From assembly GCA_031002005.1 (NCBI GenBank), contig JARYHS010008074.1, positions 8,936,924-9,000,923 on the forward strand: a stretch of DNA of 64,000 nucleotides, read 5' to 3'. The position numbers and the translations under genes were made by a program. Numbering within the stretch: the stretch's first letter is position 1; the number at the start of each line of letters is the position of its first letter. This stretch comes from Vandiemenella viatica. Taxonomy: Eukaryota; Arthropoda; Insecta; Orthoptera; Morabidae. Shown piece by piece: positions 1 to 11,203 of this stretch. The notes beneath the pieces were generated by a model. The model did no database searches, had not been told where the DNA came from, and saw only the letters and a list, made by a program, of their open reading frames with translations.

Positions 1-1590
1 ACCTGACTGCGCAGGCATATTGAGCAGTAAAGAACCATAACGCTTGAACTGCGATTTTCAGAACTGTTGGTGTGGAACCCCATAGGTTGTTTGTCAGCAT
101 TCTCAGCAAGTTATTTTTAGTGAAAACCTTGTGGTTTGTTTCGTATTGGTACTTTACCTTAATGAACAGTCAGGTGTACCTCCCAAATTAACTCATACCG
201 TTAGTCGTTTCTGATTCATCGGTCTTTAGGGTCCGTATGTAATCCCAAGAACAAGAGGGTGCCCTAGATCATTCTCCGCTAATCAACCCTCTTTTCATGA
301 GGCTATTGGGAAGTAGTGGATGGCTTCTTATACCAGGAATCATTCAGTCATCAGAACCTCTTCTGTGCGAAAGCGGTACACCACATGAGAAAGGGGTTGA
401 CACTTGGTTGGAAGAGACTAATATAGTTTCTCCTTTATAACCGATCTAAGAGAAGATATCAATTTTGTGAGGTACATAACCTAACTGCAAATAAGTGTTA
501 AAATTGTTTTTGAGTTTTATACGTAAGGAATGAACTCTGTTATGTCAAGTTTAAAGCTCTTCAAGCCATGTGAAAAGGAGACTCCATGACGTGGGTCAAA
601 ACAAAAGATGCACGTCATGAAAATGAATACATAATGAATGATAAACAGATTTTATGGAGCAAAAAAAAGCTAGTTTATACAGCAATAGTGGAAGCCTGAT
701 GGCGTGAAAGAACTTTATTATAGAAGTAATGTATTATTGGTTTAATGGAGATGAATATGTATTTTAAAATGAACAAAACATGAGTATTGTGATCTGAATA
801 CATGTGTGGAACTTATATGACTTACAGAAATATGTAATAAACAAAAATTGGATAGCTGTTTTAAGAGAGAATTTTCTTGAAAGTGTGTGGAAGTGGATTA
901 CTTAGTATAGAAATAATGTGCTGATAGTAAACTGTGAACCCAGTGTAACATTTTCAGGTGTTTGCTGCGCAAGCAGAAAACTTATGTAGAATGATTAGAT
1001 TTTGATGGGATTTTGATTAATTTACACCCTGTAGTCTCGTCTTTACAAAAGGTATGTTTCATTTTCAAGCAACGTCCAAATTTAAAGATTCTTTGCTGAA
1101 TTTTATTCAAGTAAAATCTACTGGAATAATTTTTATGGAATTTCAAATAAATTATGCACATTCCACAGTCCCAGGAGCAAAATAGGATTTTGTTTTACTT
1201 TATTATGACGTCGCAATGGTGAGAAATTAAGATTAAAGTGTCAGAAGACCAGATTTTTGTTGAACACAACGCAAAATCTACATGTAGAATGTTGATGGTG
1301 TTTCTCACAATGTACAGAATATGATCTAATGAGTAGAATAACGCATATTCTGTTTTGATGCACAGTTGAAATGCTGAGAGTTATGGTAAAGATGTCTGCA
1401 AATCAACATTCTTTTAGGTTAGCTACGGCTCGCAGTTGAAATGTTTTATACATAGAAGTGGTGTTGTATTATTCGGATGAATTAAGTTATAGTTTATGTG
1501 GGATTCTTTGCGCAAAAATTCAGTCTGTCGTTGCCATGCCAGTTTACAAACAACACGCTCAAGGCTGACTTCAAGGCAGACTTCAAGACT
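1..1590. other. AT-rich stretch without recognisable gene
   Basis: I read both strands and see no long open frame, no transposon protein and no clear terminal repeats. If the channel gene on the minus strand continues past this end of the window, this is intron downstream of exon C; that is inference. Confidence 0.5.
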
Positions 1591-1594
1591 TGCA

Positions 1595-1680
1595 ACTGCA
1601 CCTGAAGATGGCGACGGAGTTTAAGTCGCCGAAATATTGTGCATTAATAACAATATTACTCGGTTTGTTTCCCGAGAAAC
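1595..1680 (+). other. Hammerhead-ribozyme-like hairpin cluster
   Basis: CTGAAGA (1602-1608) fits the hammerhead core CUGANGA. It is followed by a 6-bp stem, GGCGAC (1610-1615) with GTCGCC (1625-1630), then GAAA (1631-1634). A second stem pairs ATATTGT (1634-1640) with ACAATAT (1650-1656). This order, core then stem II then GAAA then stem III, is that of a hammerhead. The expected stem I partner is not obvious. Instead a separate hairpin, CTCGG with CCGAG, follows directly. Hammerheads of this kind are known from Penelope-like retroelements and other eukaryotic repeats, so this may be a repeat tail. Activity is unproven. Confidence 0.35.
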
Positions 1681-1699
1681 GTTTATAAATAAACAACGC

Positions 1700-2307
1700 C
1701 GAGAAAAATTACATTCATTTATAATGATGTCTTCGCTAACGTTTTCTTAGAGTTTTTTTCAGATGATCTTTTAGTACCAAAACTGTGTTTAAAAGTCACT
1801 AGTCTCCAGCCCTGCGTTCGGGTGATATATGCGTGTGCTTACATTCAACGCTGATCAAAACCACTGTACTGCCACTTTAAGGCGAGGTAGCTGGTACAGA
1901 TTAACTTCTAATACACACAAATAACAGAATATTGAAGGGGATATCTAACTGACATCATCTTATACTGCTGAGTTATTGCAGTCATCATTTCAATGAAACC
2001 ATTATAGTAAACGGATAACACCGGCTTGAAATAATGTCTGTTTCACGGACGAAATGGATTAGCATCGGGGTAATACAATAACTTCATTTGGGGAACTATA
2101 AGATGAGTGGTTCACAAAAGGGTGGATAAGTTGATTTGGGAGTAACAGTAGCCGTTTCAGTATCTACTGGTAGTTAGTAACAAAGTTAACAGTGCAGGAC
2201 TATGGAGGAAGGACTTGAGGGAAGTTTTAGATATAAATGCGTCTAAACTATAAATTGGACAAGCAGACTGTTGCAGGAGGTCGAGTACTATCCTGACTGA
2301 GACTGAC
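1700..2307. other. Intron or flank beyond exon C, no gene seen
   Basis: No coding signal on either strand. In gene orientation this follows the donor of exon C, so it should be the start of the next intron. The exon with the Cys-loop disulphide is not found here. Confidence 0.45.
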
Positions 2308-2558
2308 CTCTGCGAATAGGCGACCGTGCCGTCGGGGTATATGGAGATGAAGACGTCGTCGGATGGCGTGCCCATGACCTGAGACGACTGCTCGTTGCGC
2401 AGAAAGAGATGAGGCACCCAGAGTCTGGCGAGCAACTCAGTCTCGCCGACCACCTCAGAGGGCGCACTGTCCACCACTCCAGAGGACTCCAGCAGCGAGC
2501 CGTAAGCCAGGCGCTCGTCGGTAAACCTCATCTGTAGCAGCAGCTGCACGTGGAACTC
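2308..2558 (-). CDS. Cys-loop ligand-gated ion channel, exon C (ligand-binding domain)
   Basis: This internal exon encodes part of the extracellular ligand-binding domain of a pentameric Cys-loop channel at the plasma membrane. It is 251 nt, 83 codons plus two bases. The acceptor is gtgtttcag before GAG at 2,558, and the donor is AG/GTCAGT with G at 2,307. Family landmarks appear in order: a beta-strand with QLLLQMRFTDERLAYG, then LWVPHLFLRNEQ, then a strand ending PDGTVAYSQR just before the intron, a usual place for one in this family. The spacing and the T-D-E-R-L and W-V-P-x-L-F motifs suit insect anion channels. By recollection only, the GT-rich loop and PDGT strand look closest to the insect group of pH- or metal-gated chloride channels. 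The first 117 bases of this exon are the coding part of the 148-bp tandem array. The next exon must lie beyond position 1. Confidence 0.85.
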
Positions 2559-5500
2559 CTGAAACACGTCACAGTATGCATGCCGCTGACTCGCCGACCA
2601 CCTCAGAGGGCGCACTGTCCACCACTCCAGAGGACTCCAGCAGCGAGCCGTAAGCCAGGCGCTCGTCGGTAAACCTCATCTGTAGCAGCAGCTGCACGTG
2701 GAACTCCTGAAACACGTCACAGTATGCATGCCGCTGACTCGCCGACCACCTCAGAGGGCGCACTGTCCACCACTCCAGAGGACTCCAGCAGCGAGCCGTA
2801 AGCCAGGCGCTCGTCGGTAAACCTCATCTGTAGCAGCAGCTGCACGTGGAACTCCTGAAACACGTCACAGTATGCATGCCGCTGACTCGCCGACCACCTC
2901 AGAGGGCGCACTGTCCACCACTCCAGAGGACTCCAGCAGCGAGCCGTAAGCCAGGCGCTCGTCGGTAAACCTCATCTGTAGCAGCAGCTGCACGTGGAAC
3001 TCCTGAAACACGTCACAGTATGCATGCCGCTGACTCGCCGACCACCTCAGAGGGCGCACTGTCCACCACTCCAGAGGACTCCAGCAGCGAGCCGTAAGCC
3101 AGGCGCTCGTCGGTAAACCTCATCTGTAGCAGCAGCTGCACGTGGAACTCCTGAAACACGTCACAGTATGCATGCCGCTGACTCGCCGACCACCTCAGAG
3201 GGCGCACTGTCCACCACTCCAGAGGACTCCAGCAGCGAGCCGTAAGCCAGGCGCTCGTCGGTAAACCTCATCTGTAGCAGCAGCTGCACGTGGAACTCCT
3301 GAAACACGTCACAGTATGCATGCCGCTGACATCGCCGACCACCTCAGAGGGCGCACTGTCCACCACTCCAGAGGACTCCAGCAGCGAGCCGTAAGCCAGG
3401 CGCTCGTCGGTAAACCTCATCTGTAGCAGCAGCTGCACGTGGAACTCCTGAAACACGTCACAGTATAGATGCCGCTGACTCGCCGACCACCTCAGAGGGC
3501 GCACTGTCCACCACTCCAGAGGACTCCAGCAGCGAGCCGTAAGCCAGGCGCTCGTCGGTAAACCTCATCTGTAGCAGCAGCTGCACGTGGAACTCCTGAA
3601 ACACGTCACAGTATGCATGCCGCTGACTCGCCGACCACCTCAGAGGGCGCACTGTCCACCACTCCAGAGGACTCCAGCAGCGAGCCGTAAGCCAGGCGCT
3701 CGTCGGTAAACCTCATCTGTAGCAGCAGCTGCACGTGGAACTCCTGAAACACGTCACAGTATGCATGCCGCTGACTCGCCGACCACCTCAGAGGGCGCAC
3801 TGTCCACCACTCCAGAGGACTCCAGCAGCGAGCCGTAAGCCAGGCGCTCGTCGGTAAACCTCATCTGTAGCAGCAGCTGCACGTGGAACTCCTGAAACAC
3901 GTCACAGTATGCATGCCGCTGACTCGCCGACCACCTCAGAGGGCGCACTGTCCACCACTCCAGAGGACTCCAGCAGCGAGCCGTAAGCCAGGCGCTCGTC
4001 GGTAAACCTCATCTGTAGCAGCAGCTGCACGTGGAACTCCTGAAACACGTCACAGTATGCATGCCGCTGACTCGCCGACCACCTCAGAGGGCGCACTGTC
4101 CACCACTCCAGAGGACTCCAGCAGCGAGCCGTAAGCCAGGCGCTCGTCGGTAAACCTCATCTGTAGCAGCAGCTGCACGTGGAACTCCTGAAACACGTCA
4201 CAGTATGCATGCCGCTGACTCGCCGACCACCTCAGAGGGCGCACTGTCCACCACTCCAGAGGACTCCAGCAGCGAGCCGTAAGCCAGGCGCTCGTCGGTA
4301 AACCTCATCTGTAGCAGCAGCTGCACGTGGAACTCCTGAAACACGTCACAGTATGCATGCCGCTGACTCGCCGACCACCTCAGAGGGCGCACTGTCCACC
4401 ACTCCAGAGGACTCCAGCAGCGAGCCGTAAGCCAGGCGCTCGTCGGTAAACCTCATCTGTAGCAGCAGCTGCACGTGGAACTCCTGAAACACGTCACAGT
4501 ATGCATGCCGCTGACTCGCCGACCACCTCAGAGGGCGCACTGTCCACCACTCCAGAGGACTCCAGCAGCGAGCCGTAAGCCAGGCGCTCGTCGGTAAACC
4601 TCATCTGTAGCAGCAGCTGCACGTGGAACTCCTGAAACACGTCACAGTATGCATGCCGCTGACTCGCCGACCACCTCAGAGGGCGCACTGTCCACCACTC
4701 CAGAGGACTCCAGCAGCGAGCCGTAAGCCAGGCGCTCGTCGGTAAACCTCATCTGTAGCAGCAGCTGCACGTGGAACTCCTGAAACACGTCACAGTATGC
4801 ATGCCGCTGACTCGCCGACCACCTCAGAGGGCGCACTGTCCACCACTCCAGAGGACTCCAGCAGCGAGCCGTAAGCCAGGCGCTCGTCGGTAAACCTCAT
4901 CTGTAGCAGCAGCTGCACGTGGAACTCCTGAAACACGTCACAGTATGCATGCCGCTGACTCGCCGACCACCTCAGAGGGCGCACTGTCCACCACTCCAGA
5001 GGACTCCAGCAGCGAGCCGTAAGCCAGGCGCTCGTCGGTAAACCTCATCTGTAGCAGCAGCTGCACGTGGAACTCCTGAAACACGTCACAGTATGCATGC
5101 CGCTGACTCGCCGACCACCTCAGAGGGCGCACTGTCCACCACTCCAGAGGACTCCAGCAGCGAGCCGTAAGCCAGGCGCTCGTCGGTAAACCTCATCTGT
5201 AGCAGCAGCTGCACGTGGAACTCCTGAAACACGTCACAGTATGCATGCCGCTGACTCGCCGACCACCTCAGAGGGCGCACTGTCCACCACTCCAGAGGAC
5301 TCCAGCAGCGAGCCGTAAGCCAGGCGCTCGTCGGTAAACCTCATCTGTAGCAGCAGCTGCACGTGGAACTCCTGAAACACGTCACAGTATGCATGCCGCT
5401 GACTCGCCGACCACCTCAGAGGGCGCACTGTCCACCACTCCAGAGGACTCCAGCAGCGAGCCGTAAGCCAGGCGCTCGTCGGTAAACCTCATCTGTAGCA

Positions 5501-7160
5501 GCAGCTGCACGTGGAACTCCTGAAACACGTCACAGTATGCATGCCGCTGACTCGCCGACCACCTCATAGGGCGCACTGTCCACCACTCCAGAGGACTCCA
5601 GCAGCGAGCCGTAAGCCAGGCGCTCGTCGGTAAACCTCATCTGTAGCAGCAGCTGCACGTGGAACTCCTGAAACACGTCACAGTATGCATGCCGCTGACT
5701 CGCCGACCACCTCAGAGGGCGCACTGTCCACCTACTCCAGAGGACTCCAGCAGCGAGCCGTAAGCCAGGCGCTCGTCGGTAAACCTCATCTGTAGCAGCA
5801 GCTGCACGTGGAACTCCTGAAACACGTCACAGTATGCATGCCGCTGACTCGCCGACCACCTCAGAGGGCGCACTGTCCACCACTCCAGAGGACTCCAGCA
5901 GCGAGCCGTAAGCCAGGCGCTCGTCGGTAAACCTCATCTGTAGCAGCAGCTGCACGTGGAACTCCTGAAACACGTCACAGTATGCATGCCGATGACTCGC
6001 CGACCACCTCATAGGGCGCACTGTCCACCACTCCAGAGGACCCCAGCAGCGAGCCGTAAGCCAGGCGCTCGTCGGTAAACCTCATCTGTAGCAGCAGCTG
6101 CACGTGGAACTCCTGAAACACGTCACAGTATGCATGCCGCTGACTCGCCGACCACCTCAGAGGGCGCACTGTCCACCACTCCAGAGGACTCCAGCAGCGA
6201 GCCGTAAGCCAGGCGCTCGTCGGTAAACCTCATCTGTAGCAGCAGCTGCACGTGGAACTCCTGAAACACGTCACAGTATGCATGCCGCTGACTCGCCGAC
6301 CACCTCAGAGGGCGCACTGTCCACCACTCCAGAGGACTCCAGCAGCGAGCCGTAAGCCAGGCGCTCGTCGGTAAACCTCATCTGCAGCAGCAGCTGCACG
6401 TGGAACTCCTGAAACACGTCACAGTATGCATGCCGCTGACTCGCCGACCACCTCAGAGGGCGCACTGTCCACCACTCCAGAGGATTCCAGCAGCGAGCCG
6501 TAAGCCAGGCGCTCGTCGGTAAACCTCATCTGTAGCAGCAGCTGCACGTGGAACTCCTGAAACACGTCACAGTATGCATGCCGCTGACTCGCCGACCACC
6601 TCAGAGGGCGCACTGTCCACCACTCCAGAGGACTCCAGCAGCGAGCCGTAAGCCAGGCGCTCGTCGGTAAACCTCATCTGTAGCAGCAGCTGCACGTGGA
6701 ACTCCTGAAACACGTCACAGTATGCATGCCGCTGAGGGCGCACTGTCCACCACTCCAGAGGACTCCAGCAGCGAGCCGTAAGCCAGGCGCTCGTCGGTAA
6801 ACCTCATCTGTAGCAGCAGCTGCACGTGGAACTCCTGAAACACGTCACAGTATGCATGCCACTGACTCGCCGACCACTTCAGAGGGCGCACTGTCCACCA
6901 CTCCAGAGGACTCCAGCAGCGAGCCGTAAGCCAGGCGCTCGTCGGTAAACCTCATCTGTAGCAGCAGCTGCACGTGGAACTCCTGAAACACGTCACAGTA
7001 TGCATGCCGCTGACTCGCCGACCACCTCAGAGGGCGCACTGTCCACCACTCCAGAGGACTCCAGCAGCGAGCCGTAAGCCAGGCGCTCGTCGGTAAACCT
7101 CATCTGTAGCAGCAGCTGCACGTGGAACTCCTGAAACACGTCACAGTATGCATGCCACTG
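2442..7160 (-). repeat. 32-copy tandem array of a 148-bp exon-intron unit
   Basis: Head-to-tail repeats of a 148-bp unit. In gene (minus) orientation each unit holds about 31 bp of intron end, including the gtgtttcag acceptor, and the first 117 bp of channel exon C. The span equals 32 units after allowing for one 18-bp deletion (near 6,735) and two 1-bp insertions (near 3,331 and 5,733). Acceptors fall at 148-bp steps from exon start 2,558 to exon start 7,130. Since 148 is not a multiple of three, the copies cannot form one long reading frame. Each extra copy reads 39 codons of channel, then ESAACIL and TGA. The unit also contains CAGCTG and CACGTG side by side. Most copies are identical; variants gather between 5,560 and 7,160. 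Either a recent satellite-like expansion or, less likely, an assembly effect. Confidence 0.95.
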
Positions 7161-7199
7161 CCTCTTCAAAACCATCGCAGTGGAAGCTGACTAATATTT

Positions 7200-8211
7200 T
7201 TGTCGAATATATCAAAAATTGTGGCCGTATTGATAAAAGTACCTGGGCGACCGAATTTTCAGTAGGCTTACTGGCATCTGAAACTTCTACGTGATGAGAT
7301 TAGAGCTGTTTCTGAAATATCAATTTTTTTTGTAAAATCGCCTTACAGACTTGGAAATCAAAACATTATGTACATTTGAAATTTCAATCCACATTGTTAG
7401 TGCTATTTCCGAGATCGTTTGATTGACCACCTAATATATTGATTTTAAAGAAAAATGCTATTATGATGATAAATAGAAATCTTAATGCTAATTAGGAATT
7501 AATTAACAGTGAAAGATTAGTGGTAATTCACTTAGACGAGTAAATCATCAGTGCTAAATTCATTCACTCCGATAAAACTATGTTCTTACCTCGTATTAAC
7601 CTCACACCTTCTCACCCAACTGTGCCTATCCAAATGATAAGAAATAATTCCCAGTAAATGTAGCTTTCGCTATAACCATTAATATAGCACAAGGTCACAC
7701 GCTTCAAAGCGCACGATTGTATTAACCAGAAACTGTTTTCTCATATGGACACCTGTACGTGACTTTTTTATTAGTTCGCGCTTGCATGTACAAAACATTA
7801 AAGGCCGCACTATCGACAAAAAATGAAGTTTATTCCACTGGTGTAGAACGTTGTGAAATTTCAAAGATAAATTTTATTGCAACCCTTAAACGGGCCGAAG
7901 TCAGCCACCAGACAAATATTAAATAGGACTTTCTTCAGAAAATAGCAACTTCATGAAAGGTGAAAGGATTCCAAAAGAGTCACAAATCCATACTCATAAA
8001 TAACACCATGTTGGATCACTGTTGTGCCAGTCCCCACGGAAACAATACAATGTTGGCTTAAAGCGAATGAGAGCAACTTCAAATCACACTTTTCAAAAGA
8101 ATGTTCACTACGCCGTCCATAAATGGCGTATACCACAATCCGCGCTTACCTCCCGCTCCTCACTTACAGACTGTCTGCCATCTTGGTACTTCTTGCCATA
8201 TTCTTATTCAA
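7200..8211 (+). pseudogene. Helitron-type PIF1 helicase remnant, copy 1
   Basis: A decayed coding stretch with several frame changes. The clearest part, near 7,651-7,715, translates to PVNVAFAITINIAQGHTLQS, matching the C-terminal helicase motif of PIF1-like helicases in Helitrons (pattern FPVxxAFAMTINKxQGQT). Around 7,730-7,760 a KLFSHMDT-like string sits where the family has PVFSHGQLY, and near 7,771-7,815 LVRACMYKTLKAALST matches the LSRxxSxxxLK region. The upstream part (7,216-7,560) parallels the fragment at 57,990-58,860, where the NLNxSQGLxNG motif is preserved. The noncoding tail, 7,815-8,211, matches 12,500-12,955. Helitron 3' end signals were not found. The start abuts the 148-bp array. 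Confidence 0.7.
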
Positions 8212-8592
8212 CATCCTGAGAAATTGTATAATTCCCAGCTCACAGAGACATCTCTGAGCGTTAGATCCCCACTGGAGCAATTTGGCGACTGACGGGGTTG
8301 ACAAAGCCCAGTCTTTCGCCACCAAAAAAATAAAAAAAAATAAAAAATTACTTCCCTAAACATCCGAAAACTAAGTAAAGCATATACAAACAGAGATGCC
8401 ATTATACAAAATTAGTCCCTGGCGTCTGGTTGAACTTTATTATCTCCATACTTATTTCCTGACGTCTTGAAATGCGTCTGAAATAGAACGAGGTTTTCAA
8501 CATTATGTCGTAGCCTTTTCTCTCTGAACGTGTCCTCCTTATGTTTTCACTGACAATCTCTTCTGCCTCTCCTCAGCCGTTTTCATCTCCTT
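8212..8592. other. Short intergenic stretch, nothing recognised
   Basis: Contains A-rich tracts near 8,324-8,346 and no coding signal. It lies between the Helitron remnant and the integrase end of the next Gypsy element. Confidence 0.4.
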
Positions 8593-9230
8593 CTAGTTGT
8601 TTACAGTGTTGTTCGCATGCAATTCTACCAGTTTGTTTACTAACTTCGTTGGGGGTTTCTGGAACATGATCTCGTAAGGCACCAGCGAAGTAGCACCGTG
8701 CAGCAGGATGTTCAGGATATCTTCCAACTTGTCCACTGTAAAGGCTCTACTTTTGTAATTGCCACTGCAGATAGTAAGAAACCAACGCCCAATTTCCCTC
8801 ATTACACGCTCACCGAGGTTGCCTTATATCCACGCAGTACAAATCCTGTCGTTCTGTCCAATTCTTACTCTTGAATTGAAAGACTGGCTTTCCAACTTCC
8901 AGGCTGCATCCTTCCACTATTTTACTGGCCAACGTCTTGACGGTAACCACCTTCAATGGGTAAAGTTTCATGTATTTTGAAAAGACGTCCATAACGACGA
9001 TGATTTGTGTAACTCACACTCTAGACGCCAGGAGTTGTCTGAACACGTCAACTGCGACAAATTCCATCGCCTTTCTGGGTAGGATACTTCTCATGACGCC
9101 ACTCCGCAGGACATTATTCGCCTTCACCCTCTGACAATCATCGCATACAGACAGCAGTCTATGATTCTCCTTAACATGCCATTGAAACAACAGCTTTCCC
9201 TCATAATTCTCTAACATTTGCTGGGTTCCT
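8593..9230 (-). pseudogene. Gypsy integrase fragment
   Basis: The HHCC zinc-binding part is partly kept at 9,020-9,217: an H, then CDDCQRVKANN, then EFVAVDVF, as in Gypsy integrases where the first catalytic aspartate follows. The next piece, 8,810-8,992, begins MDVFSKYMKLYPLK, the usual continuation. A last piece, 8,593-8,802, ends with a VPYEIMF-like string, the conserved region downstream of the catalytic glutamate. Frames change between the pieces. Confidence 0.75.
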
Positions 9231-9559
9231 AAATCCCATAGCGGAGGTTATGCTGTATAGTGAGGCCGTCCAAGAAGGCGTCCGGTATCCAGAACTCCCA
9301 ATCTTCGCTACTCTCGGACTTCCGTTGTAACACTACTTCCTTGTATATGTAAAAAAAATAACTTTTCTCGATAACTGAGATTTTGAGGGTGTTTCTTTAC
9401 CATCCCGATCATTTTATCGTCATTTTGCAACTACTTTATGTTCTTTAGACAATTCACCACCACGTCTTCATAACGTACTTGTCTCATAACATTTAGGTAC
9501 ACCTCACACTGTTCCTCTACTTTAACCTCTTCTTCCTCAATGGCAACACAGACAAGCAA

Positions 9560-9840
9560 TTAGCTACTTGGTTTTCTTCGCATCACAGATATTTCACTTC
9601 CAATTCAAACTCCAGCATAAACAGTGCCCATCTCGTCAACTTAGAATGTCTTAGCCGGCAGCTCATTAAGAACGATAGGACCTTATGCTCCGTGAAAATA
9701 GGTGTTATCCATCCTATGAAGAGATGCCTCAGCTTCTGAAAACTCCATACAATCGCAAGACAGTCTTTCTCGATAATTGTATACCAGCATTTATATTTCC
9801 CTAGCATCCTGCTTGCGAAGGCGGTCGTCTTCTATTTGTA
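9560..9840 (-). pseudogene. Gypsy RNase H fragment
   Basis: The stretch has the typical EKDCLAIVWSFQKLRHL block, followed by a TEHK(V)LSFL block and LTRWALFMLEFELEVKYL. This is the C-terminal part of the RNase H domain that degrades the RNA strand during reverse transcription. An insertion of about 750 bp separates it from the reverse transcriptase remnant. Confidence 0.8.
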
Positions 9841-10050
9841 GCTACGAGGTTGGGTCCAGATATGGAATAAGTAGTCCGTAGTTGCTCCAAGACAAGTTTT
9901 TTTATTTACAAGTAGGTGGTACAACTGCCGTGTGGGGCAGCTGAGGCGTCTTACATACAGAACCGAATGTTCGAGAAAGTATTTTCAGAACTTTCTGTAC
10001 TTAATTGAATTAAGTATAATGTTATAGAATAATCTAGAAAGGATTAGATA

Positions 10051-10302
10051 CCGAGCATGGTGGTGTAACGGCTAGCGTTCTGGCCTCGCATTCGGGAGCC
10101 GGCGGTTCGAATCCCCCGTCCGGGCATCCAGATTTGGGTTTTCCATGGTTTCCCAAATCACTCCAGGCAAATGCCGGGATCTTCCTTTAAAAGGGCATGG
10201 CCGAATTCCTTCCCATTTTTTGCCCCCTATCCTTTACCGTCTCTAAAAACCTCACTGTTAAGAGACGTTAAGCAGTTTAAAAAAAAAAAATAAAAAAAAA
10301 AT
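10051..10302 (+). repeat. tRNA-derived SINE, copy 1 (13-bp TSD)
   Basis: Starts CCGAGCATGGTGG with a tRNA-like A box and a B box GGTTCGAATCC, followed by a tRNA-unrelated body (CCATGGTTTCCCAAATCACT) and an A-rich tail. It is flanked by perfect 13-bp direct repeats AAAGGATTAGATA at 10,038-10,050 and 10,303-10,315, the mark of LINE-driven insertion. An RNA polymerase III internal promoter is implied. Confidence 0.93.
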
Positions 10303-10339
10303 AAAGGATTAGATAAGCGAGAGAAAATTCATTAGTAGG

Positions 10340-10430
10340 TGCCGGGCCTCGATCCCGGGTCACCCGCGTGGGAGACGAGCGCGGAACCGCAAAACCAGTT
10401 TAATGACTTACTCTGGGCCGAGTCGAGTGG
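10340..10430 (-). repeat. Second tRNA-like SINE head
   Basis: On the minus strand a string reading GCGCTCGTCTCCCACGCGGG, then GACCCGGGATCGAGGCCC, resembles a tRNA anticodon arm followed by a B box. It differs from the CCGAGC SINE. The A box is weak and no target duplication was found, so this is a tentative call. Confidence 0.4.
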
Positions 10431-10889
10431 CTACATCTGGAGGCGCGTGTGAAACATCCCTTGTGTGGTGGCACACTGCGAAGTATCGTCACATGTTCAA
10501 CCTTCAGAAATTCCGGGAGCATTCAGCCCTAGGCCGTAGGATGAGCTATTCGTTGACAGGCACATATCTGGCTCCCGGTCTGGGTGTGACACATTATTGC
10601 ATACCATCAATTCCTGCTTTATCCCTCCCCACAGTCCATCGCTCATTCCCATTGCGTTTTAACCTTGTTCTGCTCACTTAGATGAGTACTGTTAAGTGCT
10701 TGCCCATTGAACAAGTAGTAGCCACACACATCATTGAAGCTCTTCAATTCAGTTTTATTTTTCGAGCGCGGAATCCTCGCTATGGCCTCCAGTTTCGAAT
10801 CATCTACCATCACTCCCTGAAATATTATCACATGCCCGAGGAAATTAACCAATTCCCTAAGGAGAACACATTTTTGCTCTTTATTATAA

Positions 10890-11142
10890 CCGAGCGGGGC
10901 GGTGTAACGGTTAGCGTTCTCGCCTCGCATTCGGGAGGACGGCGGTTCAAATCCCCGTCCGGGCATCCAGATTTGGGTTTTCCATGGTTTCCCCAAATCA
11001 CTCCAGGCAAATGCCGGGATGCTTCCTTCAAAAGGCCATGGCCGAATTCCTTCCCATTCTTTGCCCCCATCCTTTCCCGTCTCTAAAGACCTCGATGTTA
11101 AAAGAGACGTAAAGCAGTTACAAAAAAAATAAAAAAATAAAA
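10890..11142 (+). repeat. tRNA-derived SINE, copy 2 (10-bp TSD)
   Basis: Same family as copy 1, starting CCGAGCGGGGCGG and ending in an A-rich tail. Perfect direct repeats TCTTTATTAT lie at 10,878-10,887 and 11,143-11,152. It sits inside the Gypsy RT remnant, so it inserted after that element. Confidence 0.92.
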
Positions 11143-11203
11143 TCTTTATTATCATTCCACCCCTTCTCAGAGCTGCTAGTACTCTTTCTCAGCATCTGCT
11201 GGT

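Larger units (their letters stand above)
9870..10640. other. Insertion inside the Gypsy element, with nested SINE
   Basis: The Gypsy reading stops near 9,840 and resumes near 10,650, so the DNA between was inserted. It holds one full SINE (10,051-10,302) and a second tRNA-like segment (10,340-10,430). The rest is not recognised. Confidence 0.5.

Noticed and set aside
2442..7160. CRISPR array
   Set aside because: Units are contiguous with no variable spacers, the unit is 148 bp, and the setting is eukaryotic.
2569..7175. About thirty identical 64-codon minus-strand open frames as separate genes
   Set aside because: Each starts at an ATG inside one repeat and stops in the next. They are shadows of the amplified exon piece, with no promoter or own start context.
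10051..10130. True tRNA gene
   Set aside because: The A and B boxes are in place, but the acceptor stem does not pair well, and the segment is followed by a SINE body, A tail and target duplication.
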